Part shown: positions 1 to 9,900 of the stretch, piece by piece
Numbering within the stretch: position 1 is the first letter of the stretch
Layout: every line of letters begins with the position of its first letter
From: an uncultured Pirellula sp.
GTDB lineage: Bacteria > Planctomycetota > Planctomycetia > Pirellulales > Pirellulaceae
Direction: 5' to 3'
DNA length: 11,020 nucleotides
Assembly (NCBI GenBank): GCA_903837255.1
Contig: CAILTZ010000066.1
Span: 1 to 11,020 of the forward strand
Made by a program: the position numbers and the translations under genes
The notes under the pieces: model-generated
Database searches by the model: none
The model's input: the letters and a program-made list of their open reading frames with translations, nothing else
What the model was told of the DNA's origin: nothing

Positions 1-93
1 ATCGCCAAAGCCTTCGAGGAGCAATTGACGTATCCTGGCGAGATCAAGGTTACCGTGGTACGCGAATCCCGGTTTGTCGAAACTGCGCGGTAA
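1..93 (+). CDS. rny: RNase Y, C-terminal end (partial; 5' part lies outside the window)
   Basis: Frame 1 is open from the first base and ends at TAA 91-93, giving 30 residues. It contains [13 protein letters not shown] followed by RFVETAR. This closely matches the conserved tail of RNase Y, whose family consensus ends approximately YPGxIKVTVIRExRAVEYAK. RNase Y is a membrane-anchored endoribonuclease (N-terminal helix, coiled coil, KH domain, HD domain) that starts mRNA decay; only the extreme C-terminus, after the HD domain, is visible here. The last 44 bases are also coding on the opposite strand, for the tail of the 2309-residue envelope protein. The conserved tail is intact, so the gene appears functional at this end. 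Identification rests on a short but characteristic segment. Confidence 0.9.
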   Translation: MAKAFEEQLTYPGEIKVTVVRESRFVETAR

Positions 94-3000
94 TCATCCA
101 GTAGGTATCCATCGCCAAAACCGCGGCCAATAAGGCCGCTAAACTCGGCAGCAGCAAATCGCCTGTAAGCAACCACCATGCTAGTGCAAGACTCAACAGC
201 TGCCACCAAGTGCGATGGTGCAACCATCCCTGATTGCGTCGCCAGAGCCAGGCCAAGCTGAGAAACACCAGTAATGGCAAGAAGCATTGAACCATAATTT
301 CACTGGTAACAGGTTTGAACGATCCGCTTCCGGCTATAGGACTGGTATGTTCTTTGGGAAGGGTGTTCAAATCTATGTTGCCTTCGTGCGGATCGGATCG
401 AATCGTCGAATCCAAGAAATGGCGATAATCAGCAGGGCTAGTCCAAGGCAGTTCGGAGAGAGTCTGTACCCCTGCTGCAAAATCCTCCGAAGATAGCGAT
501 CCAAAAGATGGATGCGAAGCCGAAGCAGCAGCCCAAAGCATCTCTGCGAAACGCCCAGCGCAGTACCTCCACGCTTGGCTTCCATCATCCTTGTTCAGGT
601 TGTTTTGGAGCGTGCTAGTCCAAGCGTCAAATTCGATCTGGACGCTTGCTTGCTGATCGCTCAGCGACGTGGAATTCAAAAGAGATACGACAGATCCCTT
701 GGAAGACGAGCTTGCTAGGTACGGCGACAAATCGCTTTCGAGCGACGAGGAAACACTCGCTACGCTTGCAAACCTTAGCTCGACCTGCGCGATTGTATCC
801 ATGGGCGGATAGTACACTTCGAGGTTCGAACCATCCTGTCGAAATGGATAATACTGACCGTTGACCCAAGCCAATCCACACTTCCAATCAACAGGAACTA
901 TCCACTGCAGCGAACCCTGAGAACTAAGTCCAGGTTGACGCTGTATCCAGAATTCCGACTGAATCGATCCATTGGCTTTCCGCTGGTGCCTTGCAAAAAC
1001 TTGTTGATACCCATCAGCTAGCTTGGGATCACCCTTGTGTTGGATATCCGGCTGGCGGCTCAATGTACCGAGGACCAACTGATCGTCATTAAAACCCAAA
1101 GTCTTTCGAATCAATGAATCCACACTGGCAGAGGTCCCGAGGAGCTGTGAGACACGCATCGCAAGCCCGTTTGACTTTGGAATTGCGATCAAAACATCTT
1201 TCGGTTTTCGGCCGTTGATCTCGATCTGCTCAACCGCTTTAAGATCCACAGCAACCCCAAGCTCGGGTGCTAGATCGATAAGAAAATCATAAGGCCGTCG
1301 GATTTGGTCTTCCGGATTGGCAACCAATGGATCAATCGAGATGATCCGATGGTTCCATCTCAGATCGGTGTATTCCTGGGTGGGGTTCTTGCTCGACCAT
1401 GAGGCCATCGATTCTCTTGGTATCGATAGTTCAATTCCATGCCATGGTTCGTTGGATGCATCCGGTCGTAGTCCGTAGATTTGCAGACCAGGCCCAGAGG
1501 ATTCCTCGGGGAATCGTACCACCAATACCCCGCTCCAGTCAGACGGACATTTCTTCAATGCAATGGGTTTGCGATCGAGTTGTTCTATGCTTCCCTGAAA
1601 GAGTAATCTCTCTGGTCCGCCGCCCTGGATCCCCCAAATATTCGTTAAATCGGATTTCTCTACATCGACGGTCCAGGTGGGGTCGGCTGATAGGAGGAAG
1701 GTTGGTGGGCTTGCCCAGCCGACGGTGGCTTTGAGTTCGGGCAACACAAATTCAAAGGCACTACTATCTGCAATCGACAGTGGTAGCGAATACTCAACGA
1801 CAAACTCGCTGACCGATTCGACTTGGCGGTCGATCAGGATCTGCAAGAAGCTTTTGGAATCCTTAACCCAAGAGAGAAACTCCAGCGATCCGCTTTGAGT
1901 TAGGACTCGATCCACTCGGTAACCCTTTGGAATTTCAAAAGTCAGTTGCGTTTTATTTCCAAAGGGACTATTGAGTTTGATCGTCGTCAATACCCGAGCG
2001 CGATCCGAGGCAAGATGGATCTTGTGGGTTGCAAAGAGCTGCTGGGTCGAGGGGAGCGTTTGTCGTCGCAAAACCCCAAATCCACTGCTCAAAGGAATCC
2101 GAAGATTGGTTGTCAACGGAGGCTCTTTTAGGTCTGGCCAGTCGAGACGCTCTTTTGCGTTGATCGCTGGTATCCAGCTACTGATCCCATCGAGCGTCCA
2201 GAGGGATCCAGGGCTTCGCGCGTAGCGAAAAACCCCTTGACGGACTCGCCGATCACGGCACTCGGCAAAGAGTATGCTCCGAAGCGATGCATCGCCAACA
2301 GGCACCCAGGTCGTTACGATCGATCGCTTCGCATTGGCTTGACCGCCGGTCGGCTGTTCTTCTAAATTCATGGGATTCAATCGGACCGCATAACGGCGAC
2401 GGTCGAGTGTGCTACCTGTTCGGACGTCGAACAAGGTTGCATCGCCCCAGTGAATGCCTATCGGCAGCCATTGCGAATCGGCTTCGATTTCGATGTCGCC
2501 GGCCATGGCTGAAACTCCAGGATATTCAATTACCGTTCTGGCCATAAGTTGATCGCTATCGAGAAATAGTTCTGTATTCATCGTGGGAACATCTGGGCCA
2601 GACGGGGACGGATCGCTGGGCATGGCAAGCAACGGGGAACGATTTCCGGTGGACAATGGAGGTTGAAAGAATCCCTCGATTCGATTTTTGTTCCCAAGTT
2701 GAACGACGCTCCTACCCATCGAAGGGTTCGAAGAGCGTCCGAATGCCGATACGTTCACCGACCAAGCTCCATCGGTCTCGATTTCAAGGACTGCATTCCC
2801 TACCGGCATGACCTCGGTGTCGATGGCCCAAGCTTTGTTCGGATTTTTTTCCCCTGCAATCCCACCACCTGACGAGACGTTGTTGCTCGATAAAAACGTC
2901 CCTAAGGGAATTCCGTTAGGCAGCCCATCGATGCTTCGCAACCTGACCTGAGACTCGATCTGGACCGAGCGGCGACCAGGGCGATCAGGGAACCAAACGA

Positions 3001-6000
3001 GCTCCGTATCCGACTTGCTAAATCGCCCGGATAGAACTTCTACTCCGTCGATGCTAAAGCGACTTAGTTTGAGCGACTCGGCAGGAAACGGGATTCGAAC
3101 AGCTCTGCCGACGGCTGCTTCGCTGATCCATATCTCATAATTGCTCGTCAAAGGCTGGTCGGCGTTTCCAAATCCTAACGAACGGCTGTCCAAACGCAGA
3201 TAGTGCTTGCTCGAGCCGAATAACGCAACGGAGTCTCTCTGACGGCGTTCACGATCCTCCTGCTCAATGAGTTTGAATAGTTCGTCCGGAACGTAGATTG
3301 TTGTTCCAGAGAGTTCGCCTTGGTCCGTGATGGGAATCAATATATCAAAGACTTTCGCGGTCTCATCCAAGGGATCTTGTGAATACCCAGGGTCCGAATG
3401 AGCCAACACCAGAGAGACTAAGCCGATTGGAAAAAAAACTAATGGTAGAACCATGGTTGGCCCGATCCCCTTGGATTCCCCTTTGGGATCCCAAGTGCTC
3501 GAACGGTCCGACCGAATGCTTTGAGAACTGATCATCGTCGCCGGACGAATGATCTGATACAGACGGTATAAAATTCCTCCGCAAGCCAACCCTACAAAGA
3601 CTTGTTGGCACCAGATAGAAAAATCAGCGACAAACCAAAACGAGCCTATCCAGCAACCAACCGCGACAAACATTACAAACCAAGGCCAACGCCGAAAACT
3701 CCCTGCCGAAAAGAACGCCGCAAAAACCATCAGCCAACTCGCATATCTTTCGACCGCCGGTTTGGTCAACAGCAATTCACAACCCTCACCTGCCAGTTCT
3801 GGATTCAAGACCATAGAGCTCCATCTGCCAGGAGGCCCCCTCGGTGAGGCTTGGGGCCTTTGGTCGGTCGCAAGCGGTAGGAGCAACTTCCAAGTCGATT
3901 TTGTCCAGTCCCAAACGGGCCACCAGTTCACCCTCTCTAAACTAGGAACACCGGCGTCGAGGAGGGACAATTTCAAACCTTCGGGGAACCAGACTCGTTG
4001 GATTGGCAGAAATGAATCGATCTGAGCGAATCGGACTTCGGGAAATCGGAACTGCAGTTTTCGACTATTTGCTTGCAGCCCAAGCAGTTGGTTCATCCAT
4101 CCGCTGGTGTCCTTGACCTCATCGGCTTTGGGCCCAATCAACCGAACATGCAAAGTTGTATCTAGTTGAGCATTCAAACCCACGAAACCTAACTGGCCCC
4201 CGAACCCCAACTGAACTCCGAAAACCGACTTGGTAGAAATCGAGGTGCTTTTGAGCAGTACCAATGGAACCTTTCGCTCTCCGGAGATCAGATAGCTGTC
4301 AGCAATGGTCCATCCTTGTGGCAGCTCCACGGTCAATTCACCTTCGGATGAACTCGGGACGACCAATTTCGTCAAAAACTCAGCCGTTTGATTTCCGAAT
4401 CCATCAACAAAAAGATCCAATCGCGAATCGAAGAAAAACGGAGTGGAAATCTGGTACTGATTTGTGTCCAGGATTTCGATGGTACGTAGTGGTCTGGGCC
4501 CGTCCTCCGACGGTGCGTTTTGTGGATCAACGTTAGATTCATAGGAGTAAACGAATGCGGATCCATCCGATTTTGGGTTGACCTGCATTCCATCTGGTCG
4601 CGCAATGATCAATTGCTCCGATAAATTCAATCGGTACGAGATCCGCTTGGCCTCTGCGACCAGCGGTTCAATCATTTCAAAAGTTGGCAGCGTCGAATAG
4701 GTACTCTTGGTTGCAACGAGCGCACGGAGGCTATCGGGTTCCGAGTCAAGCGATAGATTGCTCAGTTGGATGGTCCAAGCCCCAGAATCCGAGTCGAACT
4801 GGGTAGTGATTGGCAAACGCTGTGAACCTTCGTAATGCCATTGAAAGCCTTCAGGCAGCCTCACGCGGACTTGAGAGATGTCGCTCCATTCGGAAGACAA
4901 CAGAAAACGATGTTCAACTCTCCACTGCGCATCGGATCGACGAACTGAGGTTTCGATCGGGATGACCAAGCTATCTTCTAGCGAGGTTGCTACCAGAGGA
5001 GGTAGCTGGTTATCATGGGTCCCAAAAATCAGGGCTCGTACTAGCCTGGGCAGGGAATCCCTTTGCCAAGGAGTCAAATCCTCGTCCGAAAGAACCCATT
5101 GCGCCGTACGACCGCGAAAACTAAGACGGTTATTCGCATTGAGCTCGACATACAAACAGTGACGAATCGTCATGTCGTTCATCGAGAGCCAGGGCATTTG
5201 CCCAAGTTGCAATTCACCGCCACTGTCTAGACTCATGGCTAGCTGAAAATCGAGCGTCGTCTCGGAGCCTAAGAGCTTGTTGGTATCGATTCGAATAGCT
5301 GTTAGGGAATCCTCAATAGTCACAAAATCCAAATTTGCTTGCGGCTTGCACGCGATTGACTTGGGATCCATCTGCCAACCAGCCGGTATGTTGATGTCCT
5401 GAATTCCACGTCCGTTCAACCGAAGAAGTCTCAATCGCACATTGGCGATGCAGCGATCAGCGTCGGTGTTGATTCGAACGATCGACTCAATCTGATTATT
5501 TGCAGCTTGTTTTTCAAGGTTGCAATGAAAGTCGGGGGCATTGCGGTTCCACGAGTATTCCAGGCGGTGCAATCCCTCCGTAGCCCTGCGAACCAACTCG
5601 AGCCTCCCTCGGTCGGGAGCAACTCCGACAAAACGTCCGTCAATCTGATCCTGAAGTATTGTCGTCCCGAATAGAACTGCACCGTTGCTGTTGCGGATAG
5701 CTGGTAGGATCGCATTTCCTGACGCGTCGAGTGGGAGTTCCGCCCAAGGAATCAAAAATTCAGCCGTCATTCGCATGCGCGTGGAACCGCCTAGATTCAG
5801 TCCGAGCATTTCGGGGATGGATACAACAACTCGATTTCCGTCCAAAGACAAGTTGGACTCGCGATCGTTGATCGCAAGAGACCTGAGTTTCATTCCTTGG
5901 GGCAGTTCCAAACGTAGTGGTTGATTAGAACCTCCGGTTTCATTCCATTCCCACTCACCGAGGACGCGCAGTTGGTTAGCGTGGATGGAGTATTGCAACG

Positions 6001-6979
6001 TTTGTTTGGAGAAGAGCCGATCGATTCCCCATTCGGTCGGCATTTGGATTGCCTGTCCACTACCGGGGTTGGATCCGAGTTCGATCGAAAAGGAAATCTT
6101 TTCATTCCCACTGAATTCCAGGACCCAATAGGCATTTTCCAGAGTCGTAGAAAGGCTCGTTCCCAGGTTAGGTTTTCTCTCTGGCCAACCACCCATCCTA
6201 TCGGCCGCTTCCTCCCAGCTTTCGAATCTCCTTATCACGACATTGGATTGCTCAACTCTGGCTGATTTTGGCAACAACAGCACCAAACAGCCGTCGACCG
6301 TCCTCGGGACGAGCGCCTCGTAATTCAATCGATTGGGAGTGCTATCCGAGGTCGGTCTCAGCGACCAGCGTATCCAAGCTTCGTCGCCTATGCGTTGCAA
6401 AAGAGGATTGCCTGTCGAATCGAAAACCCAAGTAGGGGAGGTGTTTGCATCGGATTCCCCTTTTTTTTCGGAAGAACTTTCTGAGGGACCGCGAGGGTTG
6501 GGCGGGCTTTGCGAATTATTCAATTCGTCGGAACTATTCTCGATGGCTAGATTCCAGGGAGTCAAGCGTTCTCGGGCAGTTGTCTCCGACTGAATTTTCG
6601 AAAGTGTCTTCAATGGTTTCGACCAAATAAGATGCGTGCGCTCCGAGAGCAATTCGGCTCCGACCAACTGGGCCACCGCATGAAAGGACCTAAGGTTCTG
6701 AGCGGAGGAGTTCCAAGGGTCGATCGATTCGCTATTGCGACGGATAAGTCGATCCAGAGCCCCGGGAAGCCGATCGATCTCCAAGGGGCGGAGATTATCA
6801 ACGGGTAGATTTGGCAGTTGCGAATCAAGCACAAAAATACGTCGAAACGGTCGCTCAGCCATCGCCTGGTCAGAACGATCGGACGCGGAGGGCTCCGGCC
6901 TCTGCCCAAACAGTTCGCCCACCGAAAAAGCTTGTAAAAAAATCATTGCAATCGCAACAGCAACCCAGACGCACTTCAT
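50..6979 (-). CDS. Giant two-module envelope protein (2309 aa), unknown function
   Basis: No known function is recognised. The start is ATG 6979, chosen because AGGGAG lies 5 nt upstream and a signal peptide follows (hydrophobic residues 4-20, small residues after). Module A (about 1-1148) has a Ser/Pro/Asn-rich linker at 148-184, a long ectodomain rich in alternating-hydrophobic strands, and three membrane helices near 1079-1095, 1099-1118 and 1122-1142. A basic segment (1143-1172) follows, then a signal-peptide-like helix at 1173-1194. Module B (about 1195-2222) is a second ectodomain opening with IYVPDELF (1228-1235). It ends with helices near 2228-2247, 2258-2273 and 2274-2295 and a basic tail. 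Predicted topology puts both ectodomains outside and the linker and tail inside. It is translationally coupled to the upstream 1249-aa gene by ATGA. The last 14 residues overlap rny antisense. Fusion of two genes like the neighbour is inferred from the repeated layout. The ORF is certain; the function is not. Confidence 0.88.
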   Translation of the reverse strand: MKCVWVAVAIAMIFLQAFSVGELFGQRPEPSASDRSDQAMAERPFRRIFVLDSQLPNLPVDNLRPLEIDRLPGALDRLIRRNSESIDPWNSSAQNLRSFHAVAQLVGAELLSERTHLIWSKPLKTLSKIQSETTARERLTPWNLAIENSSDELNNSQSPPNPRGPSESSSEKKGESDANTSPTWVFDSTGNPLLQRIGDEAWIRWSLRPTSDSTPNRLNYEALVPRTVDGCLVLLLPKSARVEQSNVVIRRFESWEEAADRMGGWPERKPNLGTSLSTTLENAYWVLEFSGNEKISFSIELGSNPGSGQAIQMPTEWGIDRLFSKQTLQYSIHANQLRVLGEWEWNETGGSNQPLRLELPQGMKLRSLAINDRESNLSLDGNRVVVSIPEMLGLNLGGSTRMRMTAEFLIPWAELPLDASGNAILPAIRNSNGAVLFGTTILQDQIDGRFVGVAPDRGRLELVRRATEGLHRLEYSWNRNAPDFHCNLEKQAANNQIESIVRINTDADRCIANVRLRLLRLNGRGIQDINIPAGWQMDPKSIACKPQANLDFVTIEDSLTAIRIDTNKLLGSETTLDFQLAMSLDSGGELQLGQMPWLSMNDMTIRHCLYVELNANNRLSFRGRTAQWVLSDEDLTPWQRDSLPRLVRALIFGTHDNQLPPLVATSLEDSLVIPIETSVRRSDAQWRVEHRFLLSSEWSDISQVRVRLPEGFQWHYEGSQRLPITTQFDSDSGAWTIQLSNLSLDSEPDSLRALVATKSTYSTLPTFEMIEPLVAEAKRISYRLNLSEQLIIARPDGMQVNPKSDGSAFVYSYESNVDPQNAPSEDGPRPLRTIEILDTNQYQISTPFFFDSRLDLFVDGFGNQTAEFLTKLVVPSSSEGELTVELPQGWTIADSYLISGERKVPLVLLKSTSISTKSVFGVQLGFGGQLGFVGLNAQLDTTLHVRLIGPKADEVKDTSGWMNQLLGLQANSRKLQFRFPEVRFAQIDSFLPIQRVWFPEGLKLSLLDAGVPSLERVNWWPVWDWTKSTWKLLLPLATDQRPQASPRGPPGRWSSMVLNPELAGEGCELLLTKPAVERYASWLMVFAAFFSAGSFRRWPWFVMFVAVGCWIGSFWFVADFSIWCQQVFVGLACGGILYRLYQIIRPATMISSQSIRSDRSSTWDPKGESKGIGPTMVLPLVFFPIGLVSLVLAHSDPGYSQDPLDETAKVFDILIPITDQGELSGTTIYVPDELFKLIEQEDRERRQRDSVALFGSSKHYLRLDSRSLGFGNADQPLTSNYEIWISEAAVGRAVRIPFPAESLKLSRFSIDGVEVLSGRFSKSDTELVWFPDRPGRRSVQIESQVRLRSIDGLPNGIPLGTFLSSNNVSSGGGIAGEKNPNKAWAIDTEVMPVGNAVLEIETDGAWSVNVSAFGRSSNPSMGRSVVQLGNKNRIEGFFQPPLSTGNRSPLLAMPSDPSPSGPDVPTMNTELFLDSDQLMARTVIEYPGVSAMAGDIEIEADSQWLPIGIHWGDATLFDVRTGSTLDRRRYAVRLNPMNLEEQPTGGQANAKRSIVTTWVPVGDASLRSILFAECRDRRVRQGVFRYARSPGSLWTLDGISSWIPAINAKERLDWPDLKEPPLTTNLRIPLSSGFGVLRRQTLPSTQQLFATHKIHLASDRARVLTTIKLNSPFGNKTQLTFEIPKGYRVDRVLTQSGSLEFLSWVKDSKSFLQILIDRQVESVSEFVVEYSLPLSIADSSAFEFVLPELKATVGWASPPTFLLSADPTWTVDVEKSDLTNIWGIQGGGPERLLFQGSIEQLDRKPIALKKCPSDWSGVLVVRFPEESSGPGLQIYGLRPDASNEPWHGIELSIPRESMASWSSKNPTQEYTDLRWNHRIISIDPLVANPEDQIRRPYDFLIDLAPELGVAVDLKAVEQIEINGRKPKDVLIAIPKSNGLAMRVSQLLGTSASVDSLIRKTLGFNDDQLVLGTLSRQPDIQHKGDPKLADGYQQVFARHQRKANGSIQSEFWIQRQPGLSSQGSLQWIVPVDWKCGLAWVNGQYYPFRQDGSNLEVYYPPMDTIAQVELRFASVASVSSSLESDLSPYLASSSSKGSVVSLLNSTSLSDQQASVQIEFDAWTSTLQNNLNKDDGSQAWRYCAGRFAEMLWAAASASHPSFGSLSSEDFAAGVQTLSELPWTSPADYRHFLDSTIRSDPHEGNIDLNTLPKEHTSPIAGSGSFKPVTSEIMVQCFLPLLVFLSLAWLWRRNQGWLHHRTWWQLLSLALAWWLLTGDLLLPSLAALLAAVLAMDTYWMITAQFRQTGIRVPR
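92..304 (-). other. Three-helix membrane cassette of module B (C-terminus)
   Basis: Codons 2226-2296 encode three hydrophobic stretches (about 2228-2247, 2258-2273, 2274-2295). The first is followed by a basic, Trp-rich turn ([16 protein letters not shown]), comparable in position and composition to the RWPWF turn of the other two cassettes but not identical. The residues after it are those that overlap rny. Confidence 0.6.
123..139. other. Perfect GC-only hairpin just after rny
   Basis: GCGGCC (123-128), loop AATAA, GGCCGC (134-139) forms a 6-bp all-GC stem 29 nt after the rny stop codon. It could help end or protect the rny transcript, but no T-tract follows, so it is not a standard intrinsic terminator. 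On the minus strand it is inside the coding region of the 2309-residue gene. Confidence 0.4.
3398..3463 (-). other. Internal signal-peptide-like helix joining modules A and B
   Basis: Codons 1173-1194 encode a hydrophobic stretch beginning [14 protein letters not shown] and ending VLAHS, followed by a polar exported-type sequence. It resembles a signal peptide lying in the middle of the 2309-residue protein. It directly follows the three-helix cassette of module A and a basic 30-residue segment. After three helices the chain should be in the cytoplasm, so this helix would return it outside and act as a start-transfer segment for module B. Confidence 0.65.
3554..3748 (-). other. Three-helix membrane cassette of module A
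   Basis: Codons 1078-1142 encode three closely spaced hydrophobic helices. RWPWF (1097-1101) lies at the start of the second helix and LY (1137-1138) in the third. The distance from RWPWF to LY is 40 residues, against 39 in the equivalent cassette of the upstream protein, which supports common descent. Confidence 0.7.
6976..6979 (-). other. ATGA stop-start overlap (translational coupling)
   Basis: The ATG of the 2309-residue gene and the TGA of the upstream gene share 4 bp. Such overlaps usually allow terminating ribosomes to re-initiate, which would keep the two products in proportion. This supports a single operon with a shared function. Confidence 0.8.
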
Positions 6980-9900
6980 TGAGGCTCCCTGACATTGGCG
7001 GTTACGGTGGACTGGAACGCCGAGGAATCACCTGCGGTTTTCTTTGCAATATTTGCTCCTGCCATGGACTTGGGTGATATCGTGGCGGGTGTGTATTGCC
7101 GCGTGACGAAAATGCTACGTCGTCGGGCTCGTCGATCCATGACCCACCTGGCCAATGCATAAAGCATCGCCAAAGCAACCGATACGACTGCGGCTTGAAG
7201 CACTAACAGGGAAACATCCCAAGCGATCTGCGAAAAGATAAAAAAGCTACCCAGGAACAAAGCCCAAAACCAAGGCCAACGAATCCAGCGGTTGTCTTTG
7301 AGGACGACCGCCAACAATAAGACGATCAGCGAGACAGGGAGCCAAATCAACGCGCTGGGCACAAAGGTAGCTTCGAGTGGCTGCGTCGATGCGATGCTGG
7401 TTAGATCGTATTGATTGATTTGCTGGGCCAAGATGGGTTGCCGGGTAGCCCCGAAGCGTTCCTCCAATTGCTCTTGATCGGTCGTGCCTACTCGACGGAA
7501 AAACAAGTCGCTCCAACGCCACTGATACATAGGCAGGGTGTTTTTCGTGCTTGCAACGAGATGCTCAGTGCGAGGAACGATGATTTGCCAAACCATCGGA
7601 GCACTCGATGGATTTCGCGAAAGCCTAGGTCCAATCGGCTGGACTTTTCGAAACCAACCCTTGGGTGCCGCTTGGGTCGCGAAGACCTCGAGCACATGGG
7701 TATCAGAATTCGTCGAATCGCCTTCCTCGGGAATCGCGACTATCGCGTAGCCTTTCGATTCGGAATCCTCGCGAATCACCGCACGCTGTCCATCAATCAT
7801 CCATTCCGCATCCCTGATCAGTTCCGGTGTAATCGGTATCCGTAGCATCCGCTGATCGGTCTGGAAACGAGCAACGTAACGATCGCGTTGCTCGATAGCG
7901 TTGACGATCGTTTGCACCCATTCACCGTCGAGCCTGAGCGAGGATTTCACTTCGTTTGCACGACGCATCGCGATGATCGAGATCCGTGGATCGTTGGGAT
8001 CGATCTCATGGGCTCCAGTGTTCGTGCCTGTCGGGAGGCTCAAGCTAAAACTCGATGTGCTCTGGATCCGCAGCTCGGCTTGATCAATACTCAATTGCTC
8101 TTGCTCACGAGCCGAAGTTAACCTCGCCACACCTAAATCGAGCAAGACTTGATCTCCAGGCTTATCGAGAGATCGATGAGCCGTCGCATATTTTGCTTCT
8201 ATCAGGAAATCAAGTCGATTGCTACCGTCAACCGCCACTTCTGGAACGATTAACTTGGCCCATCGCATTCCCTGTGATTGGCTGGAATCATCAGCAATCC
8301 ATTCGATGGCAACCGGACGATTGTCGATCGAGACAGATAGCTCTCGACCCGATTGCTCTGGGTTCGAACCAATCGATTCGAGTGGAAAACCGAGACGAAG
8401 TTCGGTTGGCCTGCTCCCTAAACACTTGCAGTCCCACCGCAGATCCCATTCGATCGTATCCTTTGTCGGTGATACACTGGCGATCAAGCTGGCCGAGACA
8501 AAAGAGCCTTTTCTCGTTCGTTGTCCAGTCCAACGGCAAGCACTCGAGCCATCGGCGATCCCGTACTGCATCAAGAAGGGAGTGGCTCCAAAATTATTGA
8601 CTATCAACTGCTTTTGAAAAGTTCTATCTAGCGAAGTTTCAACTAAACCGGATAGATCGCTCGAGCCAGAGCTGAGCCGATAGGGCCAACTGTAGAGAAT
8701 CATGCGCCCGGGGGGAGTGCGTACGATCCTTTGCTGGGTCTCCTGGGATAACCAGGACAATCTCGGCAGGGAAAAAGCTATCTCATTGGATTGGGACGGT
8801 AATTGGCGACTCAGCAAATACTCCAATCTCCAAGCTTGGACGGCCTCTTTTTTCTCGGTTGAATTTGCAATGATCTCAAAGGGATTTCCGAGCCCCAGCC
8901 CGCCCAAGCCAACTTCGCCGCCTCGCTCGCTGCGAACACTTTCAGATTGCGTCGGGCGGGCGGACATTGCACTTCGGATCCAAAGATTGGCGTTGATCGG
9001 AAGAGACCAAACGCTTTCGGGATTTTCAACCGTCGGCTGCCCAACGCTTGGGACCGAATCCAGGGGTACATCCACCTCCGATGGATAGAGGACGATGCGC
9101 TCGGGTTTCCATCCTTCGACTTCCAATTCCAGCAGTGGCAACTGAATCGGGTCGCTTCCGAATTCGATCGCACCCCTGAGGAGTATACGATTCTCACGAA
9201 TCTCCACACGTTGCTCGGAGAGCATGCGAGGGCGCTGGGCTACGGTGGTCCACTGAGTCGCGATCTTGGCCGGTTGCCCATCGAATTGAAAGGAGTAGAC
9301 GATCGACTCGCTGCCGTCGGCAGCTTGCGATTGCCTTGATAATTGAATAGCTCCGGTTGGACTCCAATCGATCGAGTTGGTCCGAGGAATCGCAAATTCA
9401 ATGGTTCCACCATGCCGCTCGACACCTTCCAGATAAGGTGCTTCAAAGCGCACCTGAGGATCGCCAGGCGATCGGGACAATTGCCATTCGAGGTTCAAAT
9501 CCAATTCGGTACGGCTGTAAGCTTCATCGATTTCAATCCACCAGTTTTCCGAAGGCTTTTCCTGGGTTAAAGTCGCAGGATCGGGCACGGCGGTTGTCGA
9601 TTCGGGTTCGTTTTTTCCAGCACCAGAATTGGATCGCTTGTCTCGAACCAATCGATAATTCGCAAAGTTGATTACGCTCGAGTTGGCTTCGCGCACAAGC
9701 CCCTGCGGGGGCAGGTTCCAGAGAATTTGCTTACCACCGAGTTTGATAGGACCGCGTATCGATAGAGCTGTGTCCGCCCGCCAACGATTCGCATCCCCAT
9801 AGGGAGAGTATTTGGTCTGGCTTCGAACCTCAATAGCCGCAATCGCTTCTCGGGTCGCCTTTCGAGTCCAAGTCATATTGATCGAGTTTGAAGAAGTTCT

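Noticed and set aside
123..139. Hairpin as an intrinsic terminator
   Set aside because: No run of T follows on the plus strand, and on the minus strand it is inside a coding sequence.
3452..6979. Annotating the 2309-residue ORF as two separate genes
   Set aside because: No stop codon lies between the modules, and the frame continues through a hydrophobic helix without a break. Fusion with a possible internal start fits the sequence better.
8055..8600. Plus-strand open frame of 181 codons opposite the 1249-residue gene
   Set aside because: It lies wholly antisense to a well-supported gene, has a basic, Ser/Arg-rich low-information composition typical of shadow frames, and shows no recognisable motif.
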